Of a stretch of DNA of 64,000 nt, positions 37,352-45,891 are shown piece after piece. The stretch covers positions 558,001-622,000 of the forward strand of contig JADJLJ010000001.1 of assembly GCA_016710165.1 (NCBI GenBank), written 5' to 3'. Source of the DNA: Chitinophagaceae bacterium (GTDB taxonomy: Bacteria; Bacteroidota; Bacteroidia; Chitinophagales; Chitinophagaceae). Under the pieces are notes generated by a model. The model made no database searches, was not told the origin of the DNA, and saw nothing but the letters and a program-made list of their open reading frames with translations. The stretch's first letter is position 1, and each line of letters begins with the position of its first letter. The position numbers and the translations under genes are program-made.

Positions 37352-38089
37352 ATGAATTTCAAACTCGAAGTAATTGGCTTTACCATTGAAGGCTGTGCAA
37401 TAGCTCAGTCAGCCGGCGCCCACCGTATTGAACTATGCGATAACCCCGGAGAGGGCGGTACTACCCCATCCCATGGTTTCATTAAAGCAGCAAGGGAGAA
37501 ACTGAAGATCGGCCTCTTCCCCATCATCCGCCCGCGTGGCGGGGATTTTTTTTACAGCGATGCTGAATTTGAGATAATGAAGACCGATGTTAAACTCTGC
37601 AAGCAACTGGGCTGCGATGGTGTGGTGATCGGGATGCTGCATGCCGGTGGAACAGTAGATAAAAGAAGAAATGCTGCCCTGGTTGAGTTGGCTTACCCGT
37701 TGGGCGTAACATTTCACCGGGCCTTCGACCGGACGGCAGATCCCTTTGAAGCAATGGAAGATATTATAGAGATCGGTTGTGAGCGGATCCTTACCTCCGG
37801 GCAACGGCCAAATGCGCTGGAGGGAGCAGACCTGATCGCTCAATTGACAGAACAGGCCGGTGAACGGATCATCATCATGCCGGGCAGCGGTGTACGTTCA
37901 GATAATATCATTGAACTGGCTAAAAAGACCGGTGCCACGGAATTTCATACATCAGCAAGAATAGAAATAGCAAGTAAAATAAATTATACAAACCCCTCAA
38001 TGAAGGAAAGTTTAAGATCAGTTTCTGTTGATGAAATTGAAGTAAAGAAAATAATTGATACCCTCAGCAAACTGGTTGAGCACAATTAA
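37352..38089 (+). CDS. cutC: CutC family protein (copper homeostasis/TIM-barrel)
   Basis: The protein has 245 residues. ATG 37352 is chosen; the upstream codon in frame is a TTG. It is a TIM barrel with family motifs RIELCDNPGEGGTTPSHGFI, FPIIRPRGGDFFYSDAEFEI, VTFHRAFDRTADPFEAMEDI and ILTSGQRPNALEGADL. CutC was linked to copper tolerance in E. coli, but the direct role is doubtful in many species; within this glycan locus an enzymatic role in sugar metabolism is conceivable. The stop codon lies inside the first copy of the repeat that begins the REP-GIY unit. Confidence 0.92.
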   Translation: MNFKLEVIGFTIEGCAIAQSAGAHRIELCDNPGEGGTTPSHGFIKAAREKLKIGLFPIIRPRGGDFFYSDAEFEIMKTDVKLCKQLGCDGVVIGMLHAGGTVDKRRNAALVELAYPLGVTFHRAFDRTADPFEAMEDIIEIGCERILTSGQRPNALEGADLIAQLTEQAGERIIIMPGSGVRSDNIIELAKKTGATEFHTSARIEIASKINYTNPSMKESLRSVSVDEIEVKKIIDTLSKLVEHN

Positions 38090-38604
38090 ACCCCTGCCCT
38101 GTCATGCTGAGGCACGAAGCATCCAGTTCGCTTAGATGAAACATGAAAGACAAAGAAAAGTTACCTATTAATTAAACCCTTGCTTCTGTCATGCTGAGGC
38201 ACGAAGCATCCAGTTCGCTTAGATAAACCATGAAAGTCAACGAAAAGTCATACTATGTTTATATCTTGACCAATAAAATAAAGACCGTATTATACACAGG
38301 AATGACCAATGCGCTTGAACAAAGATTGATTGAACATTACATAGACAGGATTGAGCGAAAGACATTTACAGGAAAATACAATTGTCATTTCCTCATATAC
38401 TATGAAAGCTACCGGTATGTGAACGATGCTATTGCCAGGGAAAAGGAAATAAAAGGATGCTACGGATAAAGAAAGAAGCACTTATTCAAAATTTTAACCC
38501 GGAATGGAAATTTTTGAATGAAGAATTATTGGGGGAATGGCCTCCTTCAACTATTTATCATAGAAAATAGTGCGACTGGGATGCTTCGTACCTCAGCATG
38601 ACAG
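38084..38604. mobile_element. REP-framed GIY-YIG unit
   Basis: A 34-36 bp sequence containing GTCATGCTGAGGCACGAAGC starts at 38099 and again at 38186, the second inside a tandem copy of about 86 bp that also includes the end of cutC and the first codons of the nuclease gene. A third copy lies in inverse orientation at 38571-38604. The GIY-YIG reading frame fills the interior: 8 bp separate the left repeat from its ATG and the stop abuts the right repeat. This layout suggests a unit moved or maintained as one piece. No target duplication was found. Confidence 0.65.
38230..38570 (+). CDS. GIY-YIG nuclease (UPF0213/YhbQ-like), frameshifted in this sequence
   Basis: ATG 38230 begins MKVNEKSYYVYILTNK. 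The GIY-YIG core is seen as YYVYILTNK ... VLYTGMTNALEQRLIEH, with the first pair of the motif as YVY and the second as YTG. A conserved KYNCHFLIYYE and AIAREKEIKG follow. The first frame stops at 38467. Adding one G at 38459 continues it as KGWLRIKKEALIQNFNPEWK to TAG 38570, the usual ending of this family, for 113 residues. Stand-alone members nick DNA but their roles are obscure. It is framed by inverted REP-like repeats. Confidence 0.85.
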
Positions 38605-38649
38605 AACAAAGAGTATAGGTCACAGGAAAAAAGTAAAAGAAAAAGAAAA

Positions 38650-40613
38650 ATGAGAATCTGCATACTATATTCAATCCTCTTAATCCTTATAATCAACCTC
38701 ATCCCCGTTCAGACAACTGCCCAGGACATCTCCATCGAACTGAACAAAAACTGCTACCATGCCACCGTACCCGGTACGGTGCATACCGATCTCCTCGCCA
38801 ACAAACTCATCCCCGATCCCTATTACCGGGATAATGAAAGCAAACTGCAGTGGATCGACAAAGCAGACTGGGAATACAAAACCGTTTTTGAAACAGGTGC
38901 AGAAATTTTCAAAAAGAAAAATATAGAACTGGTCTTTGACGGCCTGGATACTTATGCAACTGTTTACCTGAATGGGAAATTGATCCTGAAGGCTGACAAT
39001 ATGTTCCGCGGCTGGACCATAAATGTGAAACCATTCCTTAAAAAGAAAAATAATGAACTCCTGATAAAATTCTGGTCGGCACAAACTAAGGTGGACAGCA
39101 TTGCCAAAGCCAGGTTACCACTGATCTTGCCGGACAACAACCGGGTTTATGTCCGTAAAGCTCAGTTCCAGTTTGGCTGGGACTGGGGGCCAAAATTCAT
39201 TGGTTGCGGGATCTGGAAAGGGATACGATTAGAAGGATGGAATGGAGTAAGGATCTTACCAACCATTGCCATCGAAAAAATAATGTGAAGCTCATCCGGC
39301 AAAAAGACCCTATCGGTACTTCCTTCTACTTTGAAAAAGAAGGTAAGCCTGTTTATATGAAAGGCGCCAACTGGATCCCGGCCGATGTTTTCTTACCCAG
39401 GGTTACAAAAGATGAATACCGGAAACTCCTGTTGATGGCCAAAGAAGCCAACATGAACATGCTCCGTGTGTGGGGTGGCGGAATTTATGAGTCGGATGAT
39501 TTTTATGATCTCTGTGATTCATTAAGCATCATGGTCTGGCAGGATTTTATGTTTGCCGGTGGTATGTACCCTGGTGACGAGGCATTCATGAATAATGTGC
39601 GGGAAGAAGTAAAATACCAGGTCCAGCGATTAAGGCAACACCCCTGCATTGTGCTCTGGTGCGGCAATAATGAAATTGATGAAGCATGGAAGAACTGGGG
39701 CTGGCAGAAACAGTTCGGTCTGCATGGAGCAGATTCTGCCAACGTATGGAATGATTACAAACGCCTGTTTGAAGACAGCCTGAAAAAATGGGTGGATGAA
39801 TTTGATGGTACGAGGCCATATGTTTCCACATCACCAAAGAATGGCTGGGGACATAAAGAGAGTTTTACCGAAGGCGACAGTCATTACTGGGGGCTATGGT
39901 GGGGACTGGAGGACTGGGAGGTCTTTGAAAACAAAACGGGCCGGTTCGTCAGCGAGTATGGCATGCAGGCCATGCCCAACTGGAATACCATTACCGGTTT
40001 TACCGACAGCAGCGACCGGTATTTGTATTCACCGGTTATCCAATCACACCAGAAAGCAAATGACGGTTTTAAAAAGCTCAATCATTATTTGACACGATAT
40101 TTCATCGACTCTGTAAAACTCAGCAGGCTGACGCTGGAAAAATATACTTATCTAACGCAATGCCTGCAATATTATGTTTTAAGGAACAGCATTGCAATTC
40201 ACAGGAGTAAGTTTCCAACAAATATGGGCACTTTGCTATGGCAATTAAATGATTGCTGGCCGGTAGCAAGCTGGAGCATTACCGATTACAGCCGCCAGCC
40301 AAAGGCAGCCTGGTATGCTGTTAAAGAAGTTTACCGGGATGATGTAACGCCCGCTTCGGAGTCCGGATATCCAAAAGACCTGAAATTGCAGAAACCCGAT
40401 TATGTCGTTATGGCCACGGGCAATACGCTTTCCATCACGTGCAATGTAAATGCGAAGTATGTTTTCCTGTCATCAGAAGACAAGGAACTGGTTTTTGATG
40501 TCAATTATCTTGATCTTTATGCAGGCTTTACAGAAAAAATAAGCGCCAACAAGACCATTGACCTCAAAAAGATCAGGGTGATCTCTTTATATGATGTACT
40601 GTACCGCCAATAA
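38650..40613 (+). CDS. GH2 beta-mannosidase, frameshifted and lacking two beta-sandwich domains
   Basis: ATG 38650 opens a signal peptide ending TTAQ. Residues up to about 205 are the GH2 sugar-binding domain (ELVFDGLDTYATVYLNGKLI, FQFGWDWGPKFIGCGIWKGI). A frame change at A6 (39275-39280) is repaired by one A: AIEKNNVKLIRQKDPIGTSF. The TIM barrel follows with KGANWIPADVFLPR, the acid/base region VLWCGNNEIDEAW and nucleophile region FVSEYGMQAMPN. It ends in a C-terminal sandwich (VNAKYVFLSSEDKELVF, YLDLYAGFTEKI). Repaired length is about 654 against about 850 normally: the domain between the N-terminal sandwich and barrel, and the one after the barrel, appear absent. It should release terminal beta-mannose from N-glycan cores, if active. 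Confidence 0.8.
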
Positions 40614-40672
40614 GAACGTCATGGCAGGGAGGTACGTCAGGAAGCATCATCTTCATCCACTAATCAACGTTT

Positions 40673-42475
40673 ATGAAACATCTGCTCATTATTTTACTTG
40701 TCCTGGTCTGCGGACACAGGGGCCTAAGCCAAACACATAATTTCACTTTAGGCAAAACTGGTTTTTTACTGGACGGCAAACCCTTCCAGATTATCAGCGG
40801 TGAGATGCACCCGGCAAGGATACCCAGGGAATACTGGCAGCACCGCATCCGGATGGCGAAAGCGATGGGTTGCAATACCATTGCTGCATACGTCTTCTGG
40901 AACTATCATGAAACAAAGGAAGGCGCATTCGATTTCAAAAGCGGGAACAGGGATATTGCGGAGTTCATAAAGATCTGCCAGCAGGAAAAGATGTGGGTAC
41001 TGCTCCGGCCCGGACCCTATGTTTGTGCGGAGTGGGATTTTGGCGGCCTGCCTCCTTACCTGTTAAAATATCCCGACATCAGGATCCGGTGCATGGATAC
41101 AAGGTATATGGCAGCTGCAGAAAGGTACATCAGCAAACTGGCAAAAGAAGTGGTGTCGCTGCAATGCATGAATGGAGGCCCCATACTGATGGTACAGATA
41201 GAAAATGAATACGGCAGCTATGGCAATGATAAAACATATTTAGAGGCATTACGAAAAGCCTGGCTGAGGAACGCGATCAACGTACCGTTCTTCACTGCCG
41301 ATGGCCCCACCCCCTACATGCTGGAAGCCGGGCACATCAAAGGGACAGCGATCGGGTTGGACAGCGGCGGCAGCGATGCCGATTTTGACCAGGCTAAAAA
41401 AGCCGATCCCGATGTTCCTTCCTTCAGCAGCGAAACATACCCCGGCTGGTTAACACACTGGTATGAAAAATGGCAGCGGCCGGATACCAATTCCTTGAAA
41501 AAAGAAATGGAATATCTGTTAAAAAATAAAAAGTCATTTAACCTTTACGTGATCCATGGCGGAACAAATTTTGGTTTTACTGCCGGCGCCAATGCCTTCT
41601 CACCCACCCAGTACCAGCCCGATATCACCAGTTACGATTACGATGCACCCATCAATGAACAGGGGCAGCCCACGGCAAAATATTTCATGCTCCGGAATAT
41701 GATCGCAAAATATGCTGATCACAAAATTCCGGATCTGCCGGCACCGGTCTCAAGCATCGGGATCCCTGCGATAACCATGAGTTACATGACCTCCGTCTGG
41801 GATCATTTGCCCTCACCAATTATCAGTGCACAACCCAAACCCATGGAGGACTTTAACCAGAACCAGGGCCTGATGTTGTACCGTACAAAACTGATCGGGC
41901 ACAAAAGCGGCAAATTGAAAATATGGGAACCGCATGATTATGCACTGGTTTTCCTGGATGGAAAATTCATTGATACGGTTTACCGGGATGGCGGCAACTG
42001 GACCGTTGATCTCCCCAAAACAGATGTGAAGGATCCAACACTCGATATTTTAGTGGAAGGAATGGGCCATATCAACTTTGCCCAGTTCATGATCGACCGG
42101 AAAGGAATTACGGATAGAGTTACCCTGAATGGAATGACGTTGATGAACTGGGAAATATATCCCCTCCCGATGAATCCTGAATTTGTAACTGCGGTCTCAG
42201 TTCCTGGCCGGGGAATGGATGACAGAAGGGGCATGTTTTTCAAAGGAAATTTTTCGCTGACCGAAACAGGAGATACGTATTTTGATCTCAGTGCTTACAG
42301 CAAGGGAATGGTTTACGTGAACGGGCATAACCTTGGCCGCCACTGGAATGTTGGCCCCCAGCAAAGATTATACTGCCCGGCCGGCTGGCTGAAGAAAGTT
42401 AACAATGAAATAATTGTTTTTGACCTGCTGCAAACGGAAGCAAAACCTATTTTGGCATATAAAACACTGGACTAA
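40673..42475 (+). CDS. GH35 beta-galactosidase, secreted
   Basis: The protein has 600 residues from ATG 40673 with signal peptide (MKHLLIILLVLVCGHRGLSQ). The GH35 TIM barrel shows FQIISGEMHPARIPREYW, LLRPGPYVCAEWDFGGLP, acid/base Glu179 in QIENEYGSYG and nucleophile Glu254 in SSETYPGW. C-terminal beta-domains include VYVNGHNLGRHWNVGPQQRL, a typical GH35 ending. It removes terminal beta-galactose from glycans in the periplasm or outside. It is followed 1 bp later by the phosphatase-fold gene, clearly one operon. Confidence 0.94.
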   Translation: MKHLLIILLVLVCGHRGLSQTHNFTLGKTGFLLDGKPFQIISGEMHPARIPREYWQHRIRMAKAMGCNTIAAYVFWNYHETKEGAFDFKSGNRDIAEFIKICQQEKMWVLLRPGPYVCAEWDFGGLPPYLLKYPDIRIRCMDTRYMAAAERYISKLAKEVVSLQCMNGGPILMVQIENEYGSYGNDKTYLEALRKAWLRNAINVPFFTADGPTPYMLEAGHIKGTAIGLDSGGSDADFDQAKKADPDVPSFSSETYPGWLTHWYEKWQRPDTNSLKKEMEYLLKNKKSFNLYVIHGGTNFGFTAGANAFSPTQYQPDITSYDYDAPINEQGQPTAKYFMLRNMIAKYADHKIPDLPAPVSSIGIPAITMSYMTSVWDHLPSPIISAQPKPMEDFNQNQGLMLYRTKLIGHKSGKLKIWEPHDYALVFLDGKFIDTVYRDGGNWTVDLPKTDVKDPTLDILVEGMGHINFAQFMIDRKGITDRVTLNGMTLMNWEIYPLPMNPEFVTAVSVPGRGMDDRRGMFFKGNFSLTETGDTYFDLSAYSKGMVYVNGHNLGRHWNVGPQQRLYCPAGWLKKVNNEIIVFDLLQTEAKPILAYKTLD

Positions 42476-42476
42476 C

Positions 42477-43559
42477 ATGAAAAAACTATGGACCATCCTT
42501 TTGCTGTTCAGTCTTACAACCACTTTTGCACAAACGGCAGAGAACATCATCATCATCACCACCGACGGGCTCCGCTGGCAGGAGGTCTTTGCCGGCATGG
42601 ACAGCGCTATTGCCAATGATGAAAAATTCAACCAGGGTGACAGCGCCGGTATCTACAAAAAATTCTGGGCGCCGGATGCAGGGGAACGAAGAAAGAAGGT
42701 CATGCCTTTTTTGTGGAGCACCATTCAATCCCATGGACAGGTATACGGCAACCGGGACCTGGGAAACAAAGTGGACAATGCAAACCCTTACTGGTTCTCG
42801 TACCCGGGCTACAATGAGATTTTCACGGGCTACCCCGATACGGCCATCAACAGCAATTCATATCCACCCAACCCGCATACAACATTGCTGGAGTTTTTGA
42901 ACAAACAGGCAAAATATAAAAATAAAGTGGCTGCTTTTGGCGCCTGGGATGCATTTGACCGGATACTGAATGAAGGAAGAAGCAAGGTCCCGGTTTTTTC
43001 TGCCTTTGATGCGTTCGGTGGGAAAGCGCCGGATGCCAATGAAAAAATCATCAATGCGATGAAGAAAGACTCCTATAAGCCATTTGATGAAGCGGAGTGC
43101 CTGGATGTGTTCACGCATTACGCCGCCCTGAATTACCTGCAGACCAGGAAACCAAAAGTGTTGTACATATCATACGGCGAAACGGATGAATGGGCACACA
43201 GTGGCCGCTATAAGGATTACCTGAACGCAGCGAATATGGTTGACAAATGGATACAGGATATCTGGAACTATGTACAGAACGATCCCTTCTATAAGAACAA
43301 AACAGCCCTTTTCTTTACCACCGACCATGGGCGGGGCGATACGGTTAAAAAAGAATGGACCAGTCATTGGAGCGATATAAAAGGTGCTCACCAGATCTGG
43401 TTTGCAGCCATGGGGCCGGGTATAAAAAATAAAGGAGAAGTGAAGACCACGCAGCAGTTATATCAAAAGCAATTTGCCCAAACCATGGCTTCGCTGCTTG
43501 GACTGAAATTTGTTGCCGAACACCCGGTGGGAGAAAAGATCGAACTTAATAAGGAATAA
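42477..43559 (+). CDS. Secreted alkaline-phosphatase-superfamily hydrolase
   Basis: The protein has 360 residues. ATG 42477 is chosen because it starts 1 bp after the GH35 stop and gives a signal peptide (MKKLWTILLLFSLTTTFAQ). The metal-binding pattern of the superfamily is visible: IIIITTDGLRWQEVF near residue 30, YISYGETDEWAHSGRYKDYL in the middle and LFFTTDHGRGD with GAHQIWFAAMGPGIK toward the end. It probably hydrolyses a phosphate or sulfate ester or a phosphodiester. The substrate is unknown, but its operon position suggests that it removes a group from a glycan or glycoconjugate. Confidence 0.85.
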   Translation: MKKLWTILLLFSLTTTFAQTAENIIIITTDGLRWQEVFAGMDSAIANDEKFNQGDSAGIYKKFWAPDAGERRKKVMPFLWSTIQSHGQVYGNRDLGNKVDNANPYWFSYPGYNEIFTGYPDTAINSNSYPPNPHTTLLEFLNKQAKYKNKVAAFGAWDAFDRILNEGRSKVPVFSAFDAFGGKAPDANEKIINAMKKDSYKPFDEAECLDVFTHYAALNYLQTRKPKVLYISYGETDEWAHSGRYKDYLNAANMVDKWIQDIWNYVQNDPFYKNKTALFFTTDHGRGDTVKKEWTSHWSDIKGAHQIWFAAMGPGIKNKGEVKTTQQLYQKQFAQTMASLLGLKFVAEHPVGEKIELNKE

Positions 43560-43573
43560 ATTTAATAAACCGT

Positions 43574-43595
43574 CTTCGATGAACTCAGACTGACA
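43574..43595. repeat. Degenerate REP-like copy overlapping the kinase stop
   Basis: CTTCGATGAACTCAGACTGACA (43574-43595) resembles the CTTCGACAAGCTCAGGCTGACA core at 28107-28128 at about 18 of 22 positions. It supplies the last codons and stop (TGA 43587-43585) of the kinase-like gene. Confidence 0.5.
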
Positions 43596-44613
43596 TTCCG
43601 TTGGGATTGAATTCCATCAGCCGCTGCAATAAAGTGACCTGGTTAATGGCGCGGACAAAGTTATGGCCTTCATATTTTGCCCCGTAATAGACATCGTTAT
43701 TCAGGTGATCGGACAGGAAACGGATCGCCTGCATATAGATCATATATTTACCGGCGAAGTGAAAAAGGTTTTTCTCATCAGCAGATAACTCCTCTCTCAT
43801 CTCTGAAAGATATCCTACTTCAATTGCGTTATAAAACTCTTTCCGGATGCAGATCTTTGAGAGATCCTTCTCCTCCTCACTTACCGGGCATAGATACGTA
43901 CGCATCATATCTCCCACATCGCTGATGAAATAACCGGGCATTACGGTATCCAGGTCGATCACGCAAAGCCCCTTTCCTGCCGGATCAAATAACACGTTGC
44001 TGATCTTTGTATCGTGGTGGGTACAGCGGATCCTGAGACCGGGCCTGCTTTGTTCAAATTCATCAACAATATTCCTGTTTGCCTTAAGGAGATCGATCAA
44101 TGCTTCTGATTCCTTTATCCTTCCTGCATTACCCCTTACCAGGGCTTCTTCAAATTGCCGGTAGCGTAAACCAAGATCATGAAAGTAGGGCAATGTGATC
44201 CTGAGTTGTCCTGCATCAAGTCCGGATAACACCCTTGTAAACCTTCCAAACTGCCTGGCAGCCTCATAAGCCTGTTCCGGACCTTCAACCACATCAATGG
44301 TATGCGAATTATCCACAAAGGGGAAAAGACGAAAAAATCCATTCCCGGACTTAACCAGGTCTTCTCCTGATAAGGCTGGTACGGGAGCAATAAATAAATA
44401 ATCCGGGGCCACTTGTTTCAAATGATCTGCCAGCAGCCGGATATTAAATGCAATGTCTTCCGGGGATCTGAAAACAGTATGATTGATCCTTTGCAGCACA
44501 AATTTCCCTTGGGCCGTTTCAATAAACCATGTACTGTTGATAAGGCCATTCCCCAGGGGCTGTATGGAACAACTGCTTTCTGAAAAACCATATTGCCGTA
44601 AAACATCCTGCAT
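43585..44613 (-). CDS. Phosphotransferase family protein, N-acetylhexosamine kinase-like
   Basis: The protein has 342 residues. ATG 44613 is preferred: the longer frame passes through a dispersed palindrome upstream. Residues show the APH/choline kinase fold: PLGNGLINSTWFIETAQGKF (nucleotide loop), FVLQRINHTVF, the catalytic CTHHDTKISNVLFD and metal-binding VIDLDTVMPGYF. The LGNGLINST and LQRIN pattern recalls N-acetylhexosamine 1-kinase (NahK). A role in phosphorylating GlcNAc or GalNAc released by the neighbouring hydrolases would make sense, though the gene is convergent with that operon. Aminoglycoside resistance is not implied. Confidence 0.8.
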   Translation of the reverse strand: MQDVLRQYGFSESSCSIQPLGNGLINSTWFIETAQGKFVLQRINHTVFRSPEDIAFNIRLLADHLKQVAPDYLFIAPVPALSGEDLVKSGNGFFRLFPFVDNSHTIDVVEGPEQAYEAARQFGRFTRVLSGLDAGQLRITLPYFHDLGLRYRQFEEALVRGNAGRIKESEALIDLLKANRNIVDEFEQSRPGLRIRCTHHDTKISNVLFDPAGKGLCVIDLDTVMPGYFISDVGDMMRTYLCPVSEEEKDLSKICIRKEFYNAIEVGYLSEMREELSADEKNLFHFAGKYMIYMQAIRFLSDHLNNDVYYGAKYEGHNFVRAINQVTLLQRLMEFNPNGMSV

Positions 44614-44633
44614 AAAAGCTAAATTCGTGTAAC

Positions 44634-44651
44634 CTGCCTGCCGGCAGGCAG
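44634..44651. repeat. Perfect 18-bp palindrome CTGCCTGCCGGCAGGCAG
   Basis: Third member of the CCTGCCTG palindrome family. It lies in the 51-bp gap between the divergent kinase and HEAT-like genes. Confidence 0.85.
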
Positions 44652-44664
44652 ATTCGTTTAACAA

Positions 44665-45183
44665 GTGAAATTAAGACAAGAAATATTAAGGGAACACTCC
44701 AAAGCCCAATGTGCAAAGATCGTAAAATGGGTGGGCAGTAACCAGCAGCGCTTTGATGAACTGTTCAGCCTGTTCTTAACCGATGAATACCGGGTTGCGC
44801 AGCGGGCTGCCTGGCCGGTGAGTTATTGTGTGATGGCATATCCGTCATTGATAAATAAACACTGGAAACAGTTTATTAAAAACTTAAAGAAACCAGGGCT
44901 GCATGATTCGGTAAAACGAAACAGCGTGCGCCTGATGCAGGACATCATTATCCCCGGGAAATACCAGGGAGAAGTGATGGATATCTGTTTCAGGTACCTG
45001 GGGTCCCCTTCAGAACCACTCGCTGTAAAGGTCTTTTCCATGTCGGTATTGGCCAACCTGGCAAAAGCGTACCCGGAAATAAAAGGGGAACTGAAACTGG
45101 TCATTGAAGACCAGTTACCCCACCAGACAGCGGGATTCAAAAGCAGGGCAAAGAAAGTATTGAAACAATTATCACAGCTATAA
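44665..45183 (+). CDS. Hypothetical all-helical (HEAT-like) protein
   Basis: The protein has 172 residues from GTG 44665 (no ATG is nearer the beginning of the coding pattern). It is helix-rich with repeated helical pairs (EYRVAQRAAWPVSYCVMAYP, then LHDSVKRNSVRLMQDIIIPG, then EPLAVKVFSMSVLANLAKAY), suggesting a HEAT or adaptin-like scaffold. It is cytoplasmic with no catalytic motif, function unknown. It overlaps the convergent DUF2071 gene by 6 bp. It is divergent from the kinase gene. Confidence 0.7.
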   Translation: MKLRQEILREHSKAQCAKIVKWVGSNQQRFDELFSLFLTDEYRVAQRAAWPVSYCVMAYPSLINKHWKQFIKNLKKPGLHDSVKRNSVRLMQDIIIPGKYQGEVMDICFRYLGSPSEPLAVKVFSMSVLANLAKAYPEIKGELKLVIEDQLPHQTAGFKSRAKKVLKQLSQL

Positions 45184-45891
45184 TTTCCGCTTTTTTAAAA
45201 CGGAGACTGCAGATCCTTCTGCCATAAAAACAGAATTGGGCCTGGTTGTCTGCAACCCGGAAAAATCAGCCCCATACAAAGAACCAAAATCACAATCAAT
45301 GCAATGATCCTTTACGTTGAATACCCGCCAGGCCGGGTGCTGAACATTGTATTCAAACGTGGTATCCGCATCATATCCTGAGTAGCCCCAATAATGTTCT
45401 GCTATGAATGCCTCTTCACTTCCGGGCTGCATCGGCCATGCAATGCTTTCTGTCGTTGCTTCGATCTTATTCCACCTGTTTTGATGTTTCCAGTGATACC
45501 CGGCTGAAAGTTCATTTCCCCTGTCAATAAAAAAATGACTCATCTTTTTGGTATCGTATTTTTCATGATAAACCGTATTGGCAATAAAACTGATGGCTGG
45601 CTTTGGCACGATCTCTTTGATGAACACGGTTCCCCGCTTCCATTCTCCCTGGTCATTGTACCGCACATAAAACCGGAGATTCACTTCCTCAAAATTCTCA
45701 TGACAAGGGATCCTGACCCCCATCAGCCGGGTATTTGTGAACATGAACCCAACCAGGCTCACATAAACGTTCCCATTAAAGACATCCGGTTCCGTTTTAG
45801 CCGGCAGGTATGGTTTGAGCAGGGAAGGATCAACAATGTAATTTGCCATGATGAGGTTCTTCCATACAGCAGTAAGAAAAGTAGAGGGCAT
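45178..45891 (-). CDS. DUF2071 (YqjF-like) family protein
   Basis: The protein has 237 residues from ATG 45891, directly abutting the stop of the upstream ndh-type gene. Family markers are FLTAVWKNLIMANYIVDPSL at the start, PAKTEPDVFNGNVYVSLVGF and EVNLRFYVRYNDQGEWKRGT, with FIAEHYWGYSGY in the second half. The family is widespread and resembles acetoacetate decarboxylase-like folds, but its function is unknown. Probably cotranscribed with the NADH dehydrogenase. Confidence 0.88.
   Translation of the reverse strand: MPSTFLTAVWKNLIMANYIVDPSLLKPYLPAKTEPDVFNGNVYVSLVGFMFTNTRLMGVRIPCHENFEEVNLRFYVRYNDQGEWKRGTVFIKEIVPKPAISFIANTVYHEKYDTKKMSHFFIDRGNELSAGYHWKHQNRWNKIEATTESIAWPMQPGSEEAFIAEHYWGYSGYDADTTFEYNVQHPAWRVFNVKDHCIDCDFGSLYGADFSGLQTTRPNSVFMAEGSAVSVLKKRKL

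Noticed and set aside
40618..40648. A further degenerate copy of the GTCATGCTGAGG repeat between the mannosidase and galactosidase genes
   Set aside because: Only partial similarity with several insertions; could be chance, so it was not listed as a repeat.
43585..44613. Aminoglycoside resistance phosphotransferase
   Set aside because: Fold is shared, but the LGNGLINST and LQRIN pattern and the context point to a sugar kinase-like protein.
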